Shown here piece by piece: positions 26,643 to 34,746 of a DNA stretch of 64,000 nucleotides. The position numbers and the translations under genes are program-made. Source of the DNA: Geobacter sp. AOG2 (GTDB lineage: Bacteria > Desulfobacterota > Desulfuromonadia > Geobacterales > Pseudopelobacteraceae); the NCBI RefSeq assembly GCF_019972295.1, contig NZ_BLJA01000001.1, positions 838,049-902,048 on the forward strand, read 5' to 3'. Position 1 is the first letter of the stretch. Each line of letters begins with the position of its first letter. Below the pieces are notes generated by a model, which did not search any database, was not told the origin of the DNA, and was given only the letters and a program-made list of their open reading frames with translations.

Positions 26643-29408
26643 TCAGTGCGCCTCGCTCCAGTTCTTCCCGTAGCTGATATCCACCTTGAGCGGCACCTTC
26701 AATTCCACGGCGCGGGACATCTCCTCCTCCACCAACAACTCCATGGGGAGCAGTTCCTCCTCCGGTATCTCGAAGACCAGTTCGTCGTGCACCTGCATGG
26801 TCAGACGGCTTTTCAGTCCCTCAGCCCGTATCCGTGCGTCCACCCGGATCATGGCGCTCTTGATGATGTCTGCCGCCGAGCCCTGGATGGGGTAGTTGAT
26901 GGCGTTGCGCTGGGCAAAGGCCCGCACGTTGCCGTTCGTGCTCTGGATGTCGGGTATGGGGAGCCGCCTGCCCAGGATGGTGGTGACGTATCCTGTCTCT
27001 TCCGCCTGGCGGATACAGGAATCCAGGAAGCCGACCGCGCCGCTGTGGCGTTCCTTGTAGGCGGCGATGAACTCCTCGGCGGTCTTGCGGGCGATGCCCA
27101 ACTGCTTTGCCAGGCTAAAGGCCCCCTGGCCGTAGATGATGCCGAAATTGATGGTCTTGGCCTGGCGGCGCATCTCGCTGGTGACCATCTCGGGGAACAG
27201 GCCGAAGACCTCTGCCGCGGTGCGGGTGTGGATGTCCTCGTCGTGGGCGAAGGCGTGGCAGAATACCTGGTCGCCGGAGAGGTGGGCCAGCACGCGCAGC
27301 TCGATCTGGGAGTAGTCGGCCGAGAGGATGACATGCCCCGGCGGGGCGATGAAGGCGTGGCGGATACGGCGCCCCTCGTCGGTGCGGACCGGGATGTTCT
27401 GCAGATTGGGATCTGAGGACGAGAGCCGCCCGGTGGCGGTGACGGTCTGGTTGTAGGAGGTGTGCACCCGGCCGGTTTTGGGGCAGACCAGGCGCGCCAG
27501 GGCGTCGCTGTAGGTTGACTTGAGTTTGGTAAGTCCGCGGTAATCCACGATCAGCCGGGCGACCTCGTGTTCCTCGGCCAGAGCGCTCAAAACCTCGTTG
27601 TCCGTGGACCAGCCGGTCTTTCCCTTGGTTTTCTTGCCGGTCTTCAGCCCCATGCGCTCGAAGAGCACCTCGCCCAACTGTTTGGGGGAATTGAGGTTGA
27701 AGGGGGCGCCGGCAACGGCGAATATCTGCACCTCCAACTCTGCCAGGCGGGTTGAAAAGTCCTCGGAAAGCTCCTTCAGCATGGTCCTGTCCAGTAATAC
27801 CCCGTAATTTTCCATGTCGGCCAGGATCGTGACCAGCGGCATCTCTATGGTGCGGAAAAGCCGCTCAAGGCCGGTTTCGGCCAGTTGCGGTCCGAATTTG
27901 CGCCGCAGGAGCCAGGTGGCGTCGGCGTCCTCGCAGGCATAGCGGGAGGCGGCCTCCACCTCAACCTGGGAAAAGTTCTTCTGCCCCTTGCCGGTTCCGG
28001 TCACCTCGCTGTAACTGATCATGCGGTGGTTGAGGTGCTCCTGGGCCAAGGCGTCCAGGCCGTGCCCGCTCCGGGCCGGGTTGAGCACATAGGAGGCCAG
28101 CATGGTGTCGAACCAGGCCCCTGCGACCGTGATGCCGCTGTTGGCCAGCACCTGCATGTCGAACTTGATATTCTGTCCGACCTTGTGCAGTTCCGGATTC
28201 AGGAACAAAGGGCGCAGGCGTTCCAATACCTGGTCCCGCGGGAGTTGGTTGGGGGCTAAGGGGGGGGCGTCCTCACCCTTGCCCCTGGTGTGATGGTGGG
28301 ACGCGAACAACGAGCCTTCATCTGCGGGAGGCGCCTGGGAGGGGGGGGAGGTTACGTGCCCCACCGGTATATAGCAGGCCTCGTGATCGCTGTAGGAGAA
28401 CGACAGGCCGACGATCTCGGCCAAGCGCGGGTCGAGGCTGGTGGTCTCCAGGTCAAAGGCGAATTCTCCGGCCTGTTCCAGGGCTGCGGCCAACGCCTCC
28501 AGATCCCGGGCCGTGGTGACGGTGCGGTAGCTCTCGGTGGAGAGGGTGGCGTGGCCGGTCAACTCCTTGATCAGGGTGGTGAAACCGTATTGTTTGAAAA
28601 AAGCGTTCAGGGTCGGGGTATCCGGTTCCCGGGCGGCCAGTTCGTCCAGGTCGATCTCCAGGGGGACGTTGCGCTCTATGGTGGCCAGCTTGCGCGACAG
28701 GAGCGCCTGGTCGCGGAATTCCCGCAGCTTTTCGCCGTTTTTTCCCTTGACCTCGCCGGCCCGCTCCAAAAGCCCGTCCAGCGAACCGAACTCCTGGACC
28801 AACTTGATGGCGGTTTTCTCCCCGATGCCCGGTACGCCGGGGATATTGTCCGAGCTGTCGCCGGCCAGGCCGAGGATATCCGGGACCAGGTCGGGGCCGA
28901 CGCCGAAGCGTTCGTTCACCTCAGCCAGGCCCGACCGCTTGTCCTTCATCGTATCCAGTAGGGTAACGTTTTCCGTCACTATCTGCATCAGGTCCTTGTC
29001 GCCGGTCACTACCACGACCCGGCCGCCCAGAGCGCTGTAACGGGCGGCCAGGGCGCCGATGATGTCGTCCGCCTCGAACCCTTCCAACTCCAGGGCCGGG
29101 ATATTGAAGGCGCGCACCACTTCGCGGATCGGCCCGACCTGCTGGCGCAGGTCATCCGGCATGGCTGCCCGGTTGGCCTTGTATTCGGGGTAGATCCCGG
29201 TGCGGAAGGTTATCCGGCCGGCGTCGAAGACCACCGCCAGGTGTTTGGGATCATGGTCCTTGATCAGCTTGAGCAGCATCTGGATAAAGCCGTAGATGGC
29301 GTTAGTGGGATGGCCGCTGGGCGAGGAAAGGTGACGGATGGCGTAGTAGGCCCGGTAGATGTAGGAGGAGCCGTCGACCAGGTAGAGGGTGTCGTCGTGG
29401 CTGTTCAT
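26643..29408 (-). CDS. polA: DNA polymerase I
   Basis: The 921-residue Pol I has an N-terminal 5'-3' exonuclease (LVDGSSYIYRAYYAI, VVVTGDKDLMQ, GLAGDSSDNIPGVPGIGEKTA), a 3'-5' exonuclease-like domain (FAFDLETTSLD, VGQNIKFDMQVL) and a C-terminal polymerase with DYSQIELRVLAHLSGD (motif A), RRQAKTINFGIIYG (motif B) and QVHDELVFE (motif C). The 3'-5' domain keeps the DxE of ExoI. Between VGHVT and QLPRD (about nt 28240-28355) is an extra, low-complexity insertion of about 35 residues. The start ATG overlaps the upstream DUF4177 gene as ATGA. Confidence 0.95.
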   Translation of the reverse strand: MNSHDDTLYLVDGSSYIYRAYYAIRHLSSPSGHPTNAIYGFIQMLLKLIKDHDPKHLAVVFDAGRITFRTGIYPEYKANRAAMPDDLRQQVGPIREVVRAFNIPALELEGFEADDIIGALAARYSALGGRVVVVTGDKDLMQIVTENVTLLDTMKDKRSGLAEVNERFGVGPDLVPDILGLAGDSSDNIPGVPGIGEKTAIKLVQEFGSLDGLLERAGEVKGKNGEKLREFRDQALLSRKLATIERNVPLEIDLDELAAREPDTPTLNAFFKQYGFTTLIKELTGHATLSTESYRTVTTARDLEALAAALEQAGEFAFDLETTSLDPRLAEIVGLSFSYSDHEACYIPVGHVTSPPSQAPPADEGSLFASHHHTRGKGEDAPPLAPNQLPRDQVLERLRPLFLNPELHKVGQNIKFDMQVLANSGITVAGAWFDTMLASYVLNPARSGHGLDALAQEHLNHRMISYSEVTGTGKGQKNFSQVEVEAASRYACEDADATWLLRRKFGPQLAETGLERLFRTIEMPLVTILADMENYGVLLDRTMLKELSEDFSTRLAELEVQIFAVAGAPFNLNSPKQLGEVLFERMGLKTGKKTKGKTGWSTDNEVLSALAEEHEVARLIVDYRGLTKLKSTYSDALARLVCPKTGRVHTSYNQTVTATGRLSSSDPNLQNIPVRTDEGRRIRHAFIAPPGHVILSADYSQIELRVLAHLSGDQVFCHAFAHDEDIHTRTAAEVFGLFPEMVTSEMRRQAKTINFGIIYGQGAFSLAKQLGIARKTAEEFIAAYKERHSGAVGFLDSCIRQAEETGYVTTILGRRLPIPDIQSTNGNVRAFAQRNAINYPIQGSAADIIKSAMIRVDARIRAEGLKSRLTMQVHDELVFEIPEEELLPMELLVEEEMSRAVELKVPLKVDISYGKNWSEAH

Positions 29409-29593
29409 GGCACGTCCTTCTCCGCGTGGTCCAGCGTGAACAGCACAAAGGCCATGCTCGGCCGCCGGCTGGATTCGCGCATGGCAAACTGCATGCCGTC
29501 GAAGCGCCATCCTTTGGCTGTCCACTCGTTGAGCGTCTCCTCGATGGCTTCCTCGGTGACGGTACCCAGTTCGATCACTTTATAAGTCGGCAT
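29405..29593 (-). CDS. DUF4177-like small protein
   Basis: The 62-residue protein YKVIELGTVTEEAIEETLNEWTAKGWRFDGM follows the DUF4177 pattern, with a conserved W near the middle. No function is known. Its stop overlaps the polA start, so it is translationally coupled upstream of polA. Confidence 0.75.
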   Translation of the reverse strand: MPTYKVIELGTVTEEAIEETLNEWTAKGWRFDGMQFAMRESSRRPSMAFVLFTLDHAEKDVP

Positions 29594-29660
29594 GTTCGTA
29601 CCTCAAAAGGCTTCCCGCGATAACCGGATAGTAGCCAACGGCGGGTATATCTTCAAGCGG

Positions 29661-29690
29661 AAACGACAAAGGCGGCCTGAAAGCCGCCCT
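29661..29690 (-). terminator. Hairpin terminator downstream of iclR-type gene
   Basis: GGGCGGC and GCCGCC arms with a short loop, followed on the minus strand by TTTGTCGTTT, lie about 30 bases past the stop of the IclR gene. Confidence 0.65.
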
Positions 29691-29718
29691 CGTTATGGAT
29701 ATGAGAAGGTTGGTGCCG

Positions 29719-30498
29719 TTATTGAAAACCAAGTTTGGAGGATATCTCCTTGGCCGCCTTCGTCACCAGGGGGATGAGTTCCTTCTCCAGCCGGTCATCC
29801 GTAAAGCGCATGGATGGGCCGGAGATGCTGACCGCGCCGATGATCCGGCGGGTATAGTCGCGGATCGGGGCGCTGACGCACTTGACGCCGACATCGAGTT
29901 CCTCGTTGTCGATAGCGTAGCCCTGCTCGGCGATGGCCTTCAACTGCTTCTTGAGGACATCGCGGTCGGTGACGGTATTTTTCGTATAGCGCTTCAGCTC
30001 TTTGGTCGGGAGATAGTTTTCCAGCTCTTCATCGCTCATATGGGCGATCTGAACCTTGCCGGCGGCGGTGCAGTAGGCCGGCAACCGTGAACCGACCCGG
30101 GGCACCACGCGCACGGTCATGTCGGTCTCCACGGCATCGAGATAGATGATGTTGAAATCCTTGAGGATAGCCACGTAGGTTGTTTCGTTGCAGTCCTTGA
30201 CCAGCGATTCCAGAACCGGTTTCGACTGGCGCAGAAGGCCCATCTGGCGGATGAAGGTTTGTCCGAGTTCAAGGGTCTTGAGGCCGAGGCGATAGTTCTC
30301 GGTCACCCGGTTCTGCTCGATGTAGCCCCGTGACTCCAGTGTCGCAAGAAGCCTGAAGACGTTGTTTTTGTGAAGCTTCAGCCGCTTGCTGAGTTCGGTG
30401 ACCCCCAGTTCGTCCGTTTCCCCGTGAAATTGTTCCAAGAGGTCCAAGGCGTGGGAGACGGCCTGAATGAGGTACTCTGATTTTTCTTTCTTTGCCAT
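29719..30498 (-). CDS. IclR family transcriptional regulator
   Basis: The 259-residue protein has an N-terminal winged helix (ALDLLEQFHGETDELGVTELSKRLKLHKNNVFRLLATLESRGYIEQ) and the C-terminal IclR effector domain (RLGLKTLELGQ, LPAYCTAAGKVQIA, YAIDNEELDVGVKCVSAPIRD). Members sense small metabolites such as carboxylates or aromatics; the ligand here is unknown. It is divergent from a universal stress protein gene with an AT-rich region between. Confidence 0.92.
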   Translation of the reverse strand: MAKKEKSEYLIQAVSHALDLLEQFHGETDELGVTELSKRLKLHKNNVFRLLATLESRGYIEQNRVTENYRLGLKTLELGQTFIRQMGLLRQSKPVLESLVKDCNETTYVAILKDFNIIYLDAVETDMTVRVVPRVGSRLPAYCTAAGKVQIAHMSDEELENYLPTKELKRYTKNTVTDRDVLKKQLKAIAEQGYAIDNEELDVGVKCVSAPIRDYTRRIIGAVSISGPSMRFTDDRLEKELIPLVTKAAKEISSKLGFQ

Positions 30499-30524
30499 GG
30501 TCGGTACCCTGTGTTGTCAGATAT

Positions 30525-30582
30525 AATGAAAAATATGGGGATTAAGATTGTGAAATTTAATGAAAAATCATAACATCTTCAA
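30525..30582 (-). promoter_or_regulatory. Promoter of the IclR gene with a direct repeat AATGAAAAAT
   Basis: On the minus strand, TTGAAG (30582-30577) and TAAATT (30559-30554) are 17 bases apart. AATGAAAAAT occurs at 30525-30534 and 30559-30568, with starts 34 bases apart (about three helical turns); one copy overlaps the promoter spacer. This is a plausible autoregulatory site. Confidence 0.5.
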
Positions 30583-30634
30583 AAAATGGCGCAAAAACGA
30601 CAGATCGCCATAAATGTAGAATAATGTTTTATAA

Positions 30635-30663
30635 TTGTCAAGTCATAAAAATTGCATTATATT
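30635..30663 (+). promoter_or_regulatory. Sigma-70-type promoter for the universal stress protein gene
   Basis: TTGTCA, a 17-base spacer and TATATT lie about 65 bases upstream of the start codon in an AT-rich stretch. Confidence 0.6.
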
Positions 30664-30727
30664 CCTATTTAAGGGATTAAAGTGGTCTTGTAACAAAGTG
30701 TTATGAATAGAACATGGCGGGGGTTGT

Positions 30728-31183
30728 ATGCTGAATCTGAGAAAAAAGATACTCGTCGCCATCGACGGTTCACCACAATCGGATAAGGCTGCCGAAGAGG
30801 CCGTCAGGCTTGCCGCCGGCAACAAAAGTCAGTTCAAGAGCCAGGTATACGCCATGCTGGTCCTGCCCAACTCGCCGACTGCGACGTACACCGATTTCGT
30901 GCCCTCGGCCCCGGTTACCGAGACGGAACAGTGGGACGATCTGCGCCGCCGCATATTCTATGTAGTCGAAAAATGCGCCTCCGAGCACGATATCCCCCTG
31001 GAGATGATTGTCGAATACGGTGAACCCGCCGAGAAGTTGATTGAATTTGCCAAGCGCGAACACATCGATGTAATCGCCATCGGCAGCTCCGGTAAAGGTT
31101 TTATACAGCGTCGCCTCATGGGAAGCGTTTCTCACCGGGTGGCAAGCAGCGCACCTTGTTCCGTGTATATCGTCAGGGGATGA
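30728..31183 (+). CDS. Universal stress protein (UspA family)
   Basis: The 151-residue single Usp domain has KILVAIDGSPQSDKAAEEA at the N-terminus and the ATP-binding motif GSSGKGFIQRRLMGSVSHRVASSAPCSVYIV (G-2x-G-9x-G-S/T pattern), so it belongs to the nucleotide-binding class. Usp proteins accumulate during growth arrest. It has a clear upstream promoter and is divergent from an IclR regulator. A polysaccharide deacetylase gene follows after about 40 bases. Confidence 0.92.
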   Translation: MLNLRKKILVAIDGSPQSDKAAEEAVRLAAGNKSQFKSQVYAMLVLPNSPTATYTDFVPSAPVTETEQWDDLRRRIFYVVEKCASEHDIPLEMIVEYGEPAEKLIEFAKREHIDVIAIGSSGKGFIQRRLMGSVSHRVASSAPCSVYIVRG

Positions 31184-31226
31184 TCCCCCGGAGCGGTAAC
31201 TCTCTTTCAGAAAGGTTGTGCAGGAT

Positions 31227-32024
31227 ATGATGCTGTTGCGTTTCGCATGTTACGTGCTGATAAGCGTGTTCTCCTTGTCGGCCCCTTGTTTCGCTGCCGC
31301 CGCCGAAGATTTTCGCGTCCCGATCCTGCTTTATCACCGGTTCGGCCCCACGGTTGCCGATGGCATGACGGTCACGACGCCGGTATTCGAATCACATATG
31401 AAATACCTGCACGACAACGGTTATACCGTCATTCCTCTGCGTCGTCTCGTGGATCATTACCGGGGGAAGGTGCCGGCTCCCAAACCAAAATCGGTGGTTA
31501 TCGTTGCGGACGATGCCCATAAATCCGTGTACAGCGATATGCTGCCGGTCATCCGAAAATATAATTATCCGGTCACGATCTTTGCCTATCCCTCCGCCAT
31601 CTCCAACGCAAAGTACGCCATGACCTGGGATCAATTGCGGGCTCTGAAAAAAACGGGGCTCTTCGATATCCAGTCCCATACCTATTGGCACCCGAATTTC
31701 AAGAAAGAGCGGAAAAAGCTCAGTAATGAGGCCTACGACAAATTCGTGACGACTCAACTGCTGAAGTCGAAGGCCAAACTCGAGTCGGAGCTCGGCGGGA
31801 AGGTAGACCTGCTTGCGTGGCCATTCGGCATCTACGATGATTACCTGATCAAAAAGGCCGTCGAGGCCGGCTACGTGGCCAGCTTTACCATTGAACGCCG
31901 CCATGCCGCGCCCGGCGACCCGGTCATGAAGATCCCGCGCTATCTGCTGGTGAATTCCGACAGCGGCAGGGCGTTTGTCCGGCTTTTGGAAGGGAATGCC
32001 GTCAAACGGAATGTCGTGTACTAG
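31227..32024 (+). CDS. Secreted polysaccharide deacetylase-family protein
   Basis: The 265-residue protein has a signal peptide (MLLRFACYVLISVFSLSAPCFAAA) and a NodB-type domain. The catalytic first motif reads VIVADDAHKSV where TFDDG is usual: the metal Asp pair region is kept but Gly becomes Ala-His. The second motif SHTYWHPNF supplies His residues. The fold removes N-acetyl groups from envelope glycans; whether this one is active is uncertain. ATG 31227 is preferred over an in-frame GTG at 31218 that would sit too close to the AAAGG ribosome site. Confidence 0.8.
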   Translation: MMLLRFACYVLISVFSLSAPCFAAAAEDFRVPILLYHRFGPTVADGMTVTTPVFESHMKYLHDNGYTVIPLRRLVDHYRGKVPAPKPKSVVIVADDAHKSVYSDMLPVIRKYNYPVTIFAYPSAISNAKYAMTWDQLRALKKTGLFDIQSHTYWHPNFKKERKKLSNEAYDKFVTTQLLKSKAKLESELGGKVDLLAWPFGIYDDYLIKKAVEAGYVASFTIERRHAAPGDPVMKIPRYLLVNSDSGRAFVRLLEGNAVKRNVVY

Positions 32025-32181
32025 TGTCGTGCGGTTAGTTCGCCGTGGCCATTCCGAGGGACGTTAGTCCCTGGCAAGGCGGGGCGAGGTTGGCGGAGCC
32101 GGGCTATGCCGGGGGGTTGTAACGCAGCCAGGGGCCAAAGGGACCGGAAATGACAGGGCATGAATTAACCGCACGGGACAC
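32024..32181. repeat. MITE-like element with GTGTCGTGCGGTTA terminal inverted repeats
   Basis: The left end GTGTCGTGCGGTTA and right end TAACCGCACGGGACAC are inverted over 14-16 bases and enclose about 125 GC-rich bases with no ORF. The left end touches the stop codon of the deacetylase gene. A compact relative lies at 63502-63552. Confidence 0.7.
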
Positions 32182-32190
32182 GAGTCGCCC

Positions 32191-32385
32191 ATGACCCAGG
32201 AAGAAGAAAAAAAATATCCCTGTCCCGATTGCACCTACTGCCAGTGGTGCTCGGACGACCGCTGCCGGTTGTGCCGCAACAGGGATGCCTGCCGGCGCCG
32301 TAAATTGTCCCTTGCCGAGCAAATCGCCTTGTATGAAGCACTCAACAGGCCTGCCGGCGATCCTGAGCCGAACGATAAGGATTGA
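32191..32385 (+). CDS. Small cysteine-rich protein (unrecognised)
   Basis: The 64-residue protein has eight cysteines packed into residues 11-34 (CPDCTYCQWCSDDRCRLCRNRDAC), then a basic helix RRRKLSLAEQIALYEALN. The density suggests binding of zinc or an iron-sulfur cluster. I recognise no named family. The start is ATG 32191 with CACGAG weakly upstream. It follows a repeat element and precedes a MarR-type gene. Confidence 0.7.
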   Translation: MTQEEEKKYPCPDCTYCQWCSDDRCRLCRNRDACRRRKLSLAEQIALYEALNRPAGDPEPNDKD

Positions 32386-32514
32386 TTCTTCGCGTACCGT
32401 CATGCTTCCCGGCTGCCGTTGCCCGTAGCGCGGCGTACCCCGTCACATTCGAGGGACGGGGCAGTTACCATCGATGCCGGCATGAACGACGAACTGCCGC
32501 GCAAAAGGAGCCTT

Positions 32515-33024
32515 ATGCAGCCGATCCCCACTTTAGTCGCGGAAATTATCGACAATCTGCGGCGCGTATTTCAGGTCGTTAACGAGCAATCCAAAAGGGT
32601 CGAGCGGGAAACCGGGCTGACAGGGCCGCAGTTGTGGGCTATCAAAATGATTGCCGAAAATGCGCCGATCAAGATATCGGATTTGGCCCACAGGATGTAT
32701 CTGCATCCGGCCACGATTGTCGGGATAGTCGACCGGCTTGAAAAACGGGGGCTCGTGGAGAGGGAGCGGTGCAGCAAGGATCGGCGGGTGGTCCATGTCG
32801 CGTTGACGGATGCGGGCAAGCAGGTCGTGGCGACCTCGCCGGAGGTGGCCCAGGGGCTTCTCGTCAAGGGTTTGGAAGTTCTGCCTGATTCGGAATTGCG
32901 CACGATTGCGGGTGGTTTCGAACGGATGGTTAAAATATTGGGGGCGCAGGAGATTCCCCCCCGTCTGATCTTGTCTCCAGAGATCAATCTTCCCAAAAAA
33001 CGGTCTGCGGCCGGGCAAAACTAA
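32515..33024 (+). CDS. MarR family transcriptional regulator
   Basis: The 169-residue protein has the MarR winged helix: GPQLWAIKMIAENAPIKISDLAHRMYLHPATIVGIVDRLEKRGLVERERCSKDRRVVHVALTDAGK, covering recognition helix and wing. AAAAGGAG at 7 bases sets the start at ATG 32515; an upstream ATG at 32482 has no such site. The target genes are unknown. A PilZ-domain gene follows. Confidence 0.93.
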   Translation: MQPIPTLVAEIIDNLRRVFQVVNEQSKRVERETGLTGPQLWAIKMIAENAPIKISDLAHRMYLHPATIVGIVDRLEKRGLVERERCSKDRRVVHVALTDAGKQVVATSPEVAQGLLVKGLEVLPDSELRTIAGGFERMVKILGAQEIPPRLILSPEINLPKKRSAAGQN

Positions 33025-33085
33025 GATTACTCCGAAAGGGGCCGCCACCAGATCATTCCGACGGGGCGGCTGTACGGGATGGGCG

Positions 33086-33367
33086 ATGGAGGACAAACGC
33101 ATTTGTGAGCGGATTGAGGCCCCTCTGGATATAAAGGTCACCTGGCCCGCTACGCAACAGATCAAGCCGGCCACCACCAGGGACTTCAGCGACAGTGGGG
33201 CCTTTGTGCTCGTGTCCTTCGACCCCCCTCCGCCGGTTGATGCCGAGATGCATCTGCAACTCAACGGGTCGGTGTTGGGTAAAGAGCCGCCGCTACTCAA
33301 GGCACGGGTGGTGCGGGTCACGGATGAAGGCATGGCTTTCAGGTTTGTGCGCGAGGGATCGGAATAG
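33086..33367 (+). CDS. PilZ domain protein
   Basis: The 93-residue single-domain protein has RICERIEAPLDIKV followed by TRDFSDSGAFV, positions of the RxxxR and D/NxSxxG motifs that bind c-di-GMP in PilZ proteins. Both motifs appear shifted (RIEAP; DFSDSG), so binding is plausible but not assured. It is the second c-di-GMP-linked element in the window besides the GEMM riboswitch. It ends at a bidirectional terminator. Confidence 0.85.
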   Translation: MEDKRICERIEAPLDIKVTWPATQQIKPATTRDFSDSGAFVLVSFDPPPPVDAEMHLQLNGSVLGKEPPLLKARVVRVTDEGMAFRFVREGSE

Positions 33368-33409
33368 GTGATGTGAAACGGGGATACGTTAATGGACCGA
33401 AAACACGAG

Positions 33410-33441
33410 ACGGGCGGCTTGGTAGCCGCCCGTTTGACGTT
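33410..33441. terminator. Bidirectional hairpin terminator between the PilZ gene and proC
   Basis: ACGGGCGGCT and AGCCGCCCGT form a perfect 10-bp stem with a four-base loop, followed by TTTGACGTTT. It lies between convergent genes. Confidence 0.75.
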
Positions 33442-33452
33442 TGACGGTGGGC

Positions 33453-34265
33453 TTATTTCCCGGAGAGTTCCTTTGAACGTTGGCAGGCGCTGTCCACGGC
33501 ATCCATGAGCAGGCCTCGGAAACGGCCGTTTTCCAGCGTATGCAAGGCTGTGATGGTGGTCCCGCCGGGTGATGTCACCTTCTCCCTCAATAATGCCGGA
33601 TGCTCACCTGTCTCCGCTACCATGCGGGCGGCCCCAAGCACGGTCTGTACCGCCAACTGTGCCGCGATGTCCCGCGGCAGACCGTTTTTCACCCCGGCGT
33701 CGGCCAGGGCCTCGATGAAGGTAAAAACATAGGCCGGGCCGCTGCCGGACAGGCCGGTTACCGCATCCATCTGTTTTTCCGGGATGGTGACGACCGTGCC
33801 GACCCGGGAGAATATCTCGCGGGCAATTTCCAGATCCTGCTGCGTGGCCTTCCTGCCGGCACAGACAGCCGTGGCCGCTCCCTGGATCAGGGCCGGTGTA
33901 TTGGGCATTACCCGTATGACCCGCGCACCGCTGGCAAATGTTTTTTCGATGAAATCGGTAGAGATGCCGGCCATGATGGATATGACCAGTTGGTCCGCCG
34001 AAATGGCCGGTTCGAGTCCCGTCAGCACGCTGGCCGCCACCTGGGGTTTTATCGCCAGGATGATGATGTCGGCACGGCGGACTATGTCGGAATTATCTTC
34101 GTGAAGTTCCACGCCGTACTCGCCGGCAAGAAAATCCCTGCGGCTGGAAACCGGTTCCGCCACCAGGATGGATGTGGTCGAAAGGCCGCCGGCCAGGAGC
34201 CCCTTGATGATCGCCTCGGCCATGTTGCCGCCGCCGATGAAGCCGATTGTTTTTCCGTCGAGCAT
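33453..34265 (-). CDS. proC: Pyrroline-5-carboxylate reductase
   Basis: The 270-residue enzyme reduces pyrroline-5-carboxylate to proline with NAD(P)H. It starts TIGFIGGGNMAEAIIKGL (dinucleotide loop) and has the C-terminal P5CR signature around residues 220-245 (LREKVTSPGGTTITAL), with VMPNTPA and GLSGSGPAYVF between. The ATG at 34265 follows AAAGGAGA. An upstream in-frame start at 34316 lacks a ribosome site. Confidence 0.96.
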   Translation of the reverse strand: MLDGKTIGFIGGGNMAEAIIKGLLAGGLSTTSILVAEPVSSRRDFLAGEYGVELHEDNSDIVRRADIIILAIKPQVAASVLTGLEPAISADQLVISIMAGISTDFIEKTFASGARVIRVMPNTPALIQGAATAVCAGRKATQQDLEIAREIFSRVGTVVTIPEKQMDAVTGLSGSGPAYVFTFIEALADAGVKNGLPRDIAAQLAVQTVLGAARMVAETGEHPALLREKVTSPGGTTITALHTLENGRFRGLLMDAVDSACQRSKELSGK

Positions 34266-34362
34266 GGATCTCTCCTTTTGTAGGCTGTGCTTTCTACGCA
34301 GCGCGCCGGTGGTCAACGTCCCGTGCGGTGGAAGTAGTGCCCACGGCTAACTGGGCAGCACT

Positions 34363-34746
34363 CTACTGCGCCCCGCCGCTTTTCGTAATCATCATCACTC
34401 CCACGCAGACCAGCAGGGTGCCGGCCCACCGCAGGGGAGTCACGGTTTCATGCAGAAAGTACTGGGAGAGGAACGCCACCAGCACGTAGTTGAGGGCCTG
34501 CATGGGGAGCGCCACCGACAGGTCCTCCCAGGAAAGGACTGCCAGCCAGAGAAAGAAAAAAATGGCCAGCATGGCGGTGCCCATGATGAGCTTGGGCGTG
34601 GTCAGCGCTCTGAAAGCGGCATCCATGATACCCCGCAGGTTCATGGCCGAGATGTCTCCCATTTCCTTCATCCCCTTGGCCAGCAGGATGTCGCCCACGG
34701 TTCCGGCGCTTACCGCCATGAACATGATGATCACGGTCTTAAACAT
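34363..34746 (-). CDS. Small DMT/EamA-type membrane protein linked to hopanoid genes
   Basis: The 127-residue protein has four predicted helices (about residues 3-24, 50-70, 78-97, 104-122), the size of half an EamA transporter or of ArnE/SMR-type small carriers. The motif SVALPMQALNYVLVAFLSQYFLHE resembles EamA. Its start overlaps the hpnK stop, so it probably serves a lipid or lipid-linked intermediate in the same pathway. It could act as a dimer. This is inference from neighbours. Confidence 0.72.
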   Translation of the reverse strand: MFKTVIIMFMAVSAGTVGDILLAKGMKEMGDISAMNLRGIMDAAFRALTTPKLIMGTAMLAIFFFLWLAVLSWEDLSVALPMQALNYVLVAFLSQYFLHETVTPLRWAGTLLVCVGVMMITKSGGAQ

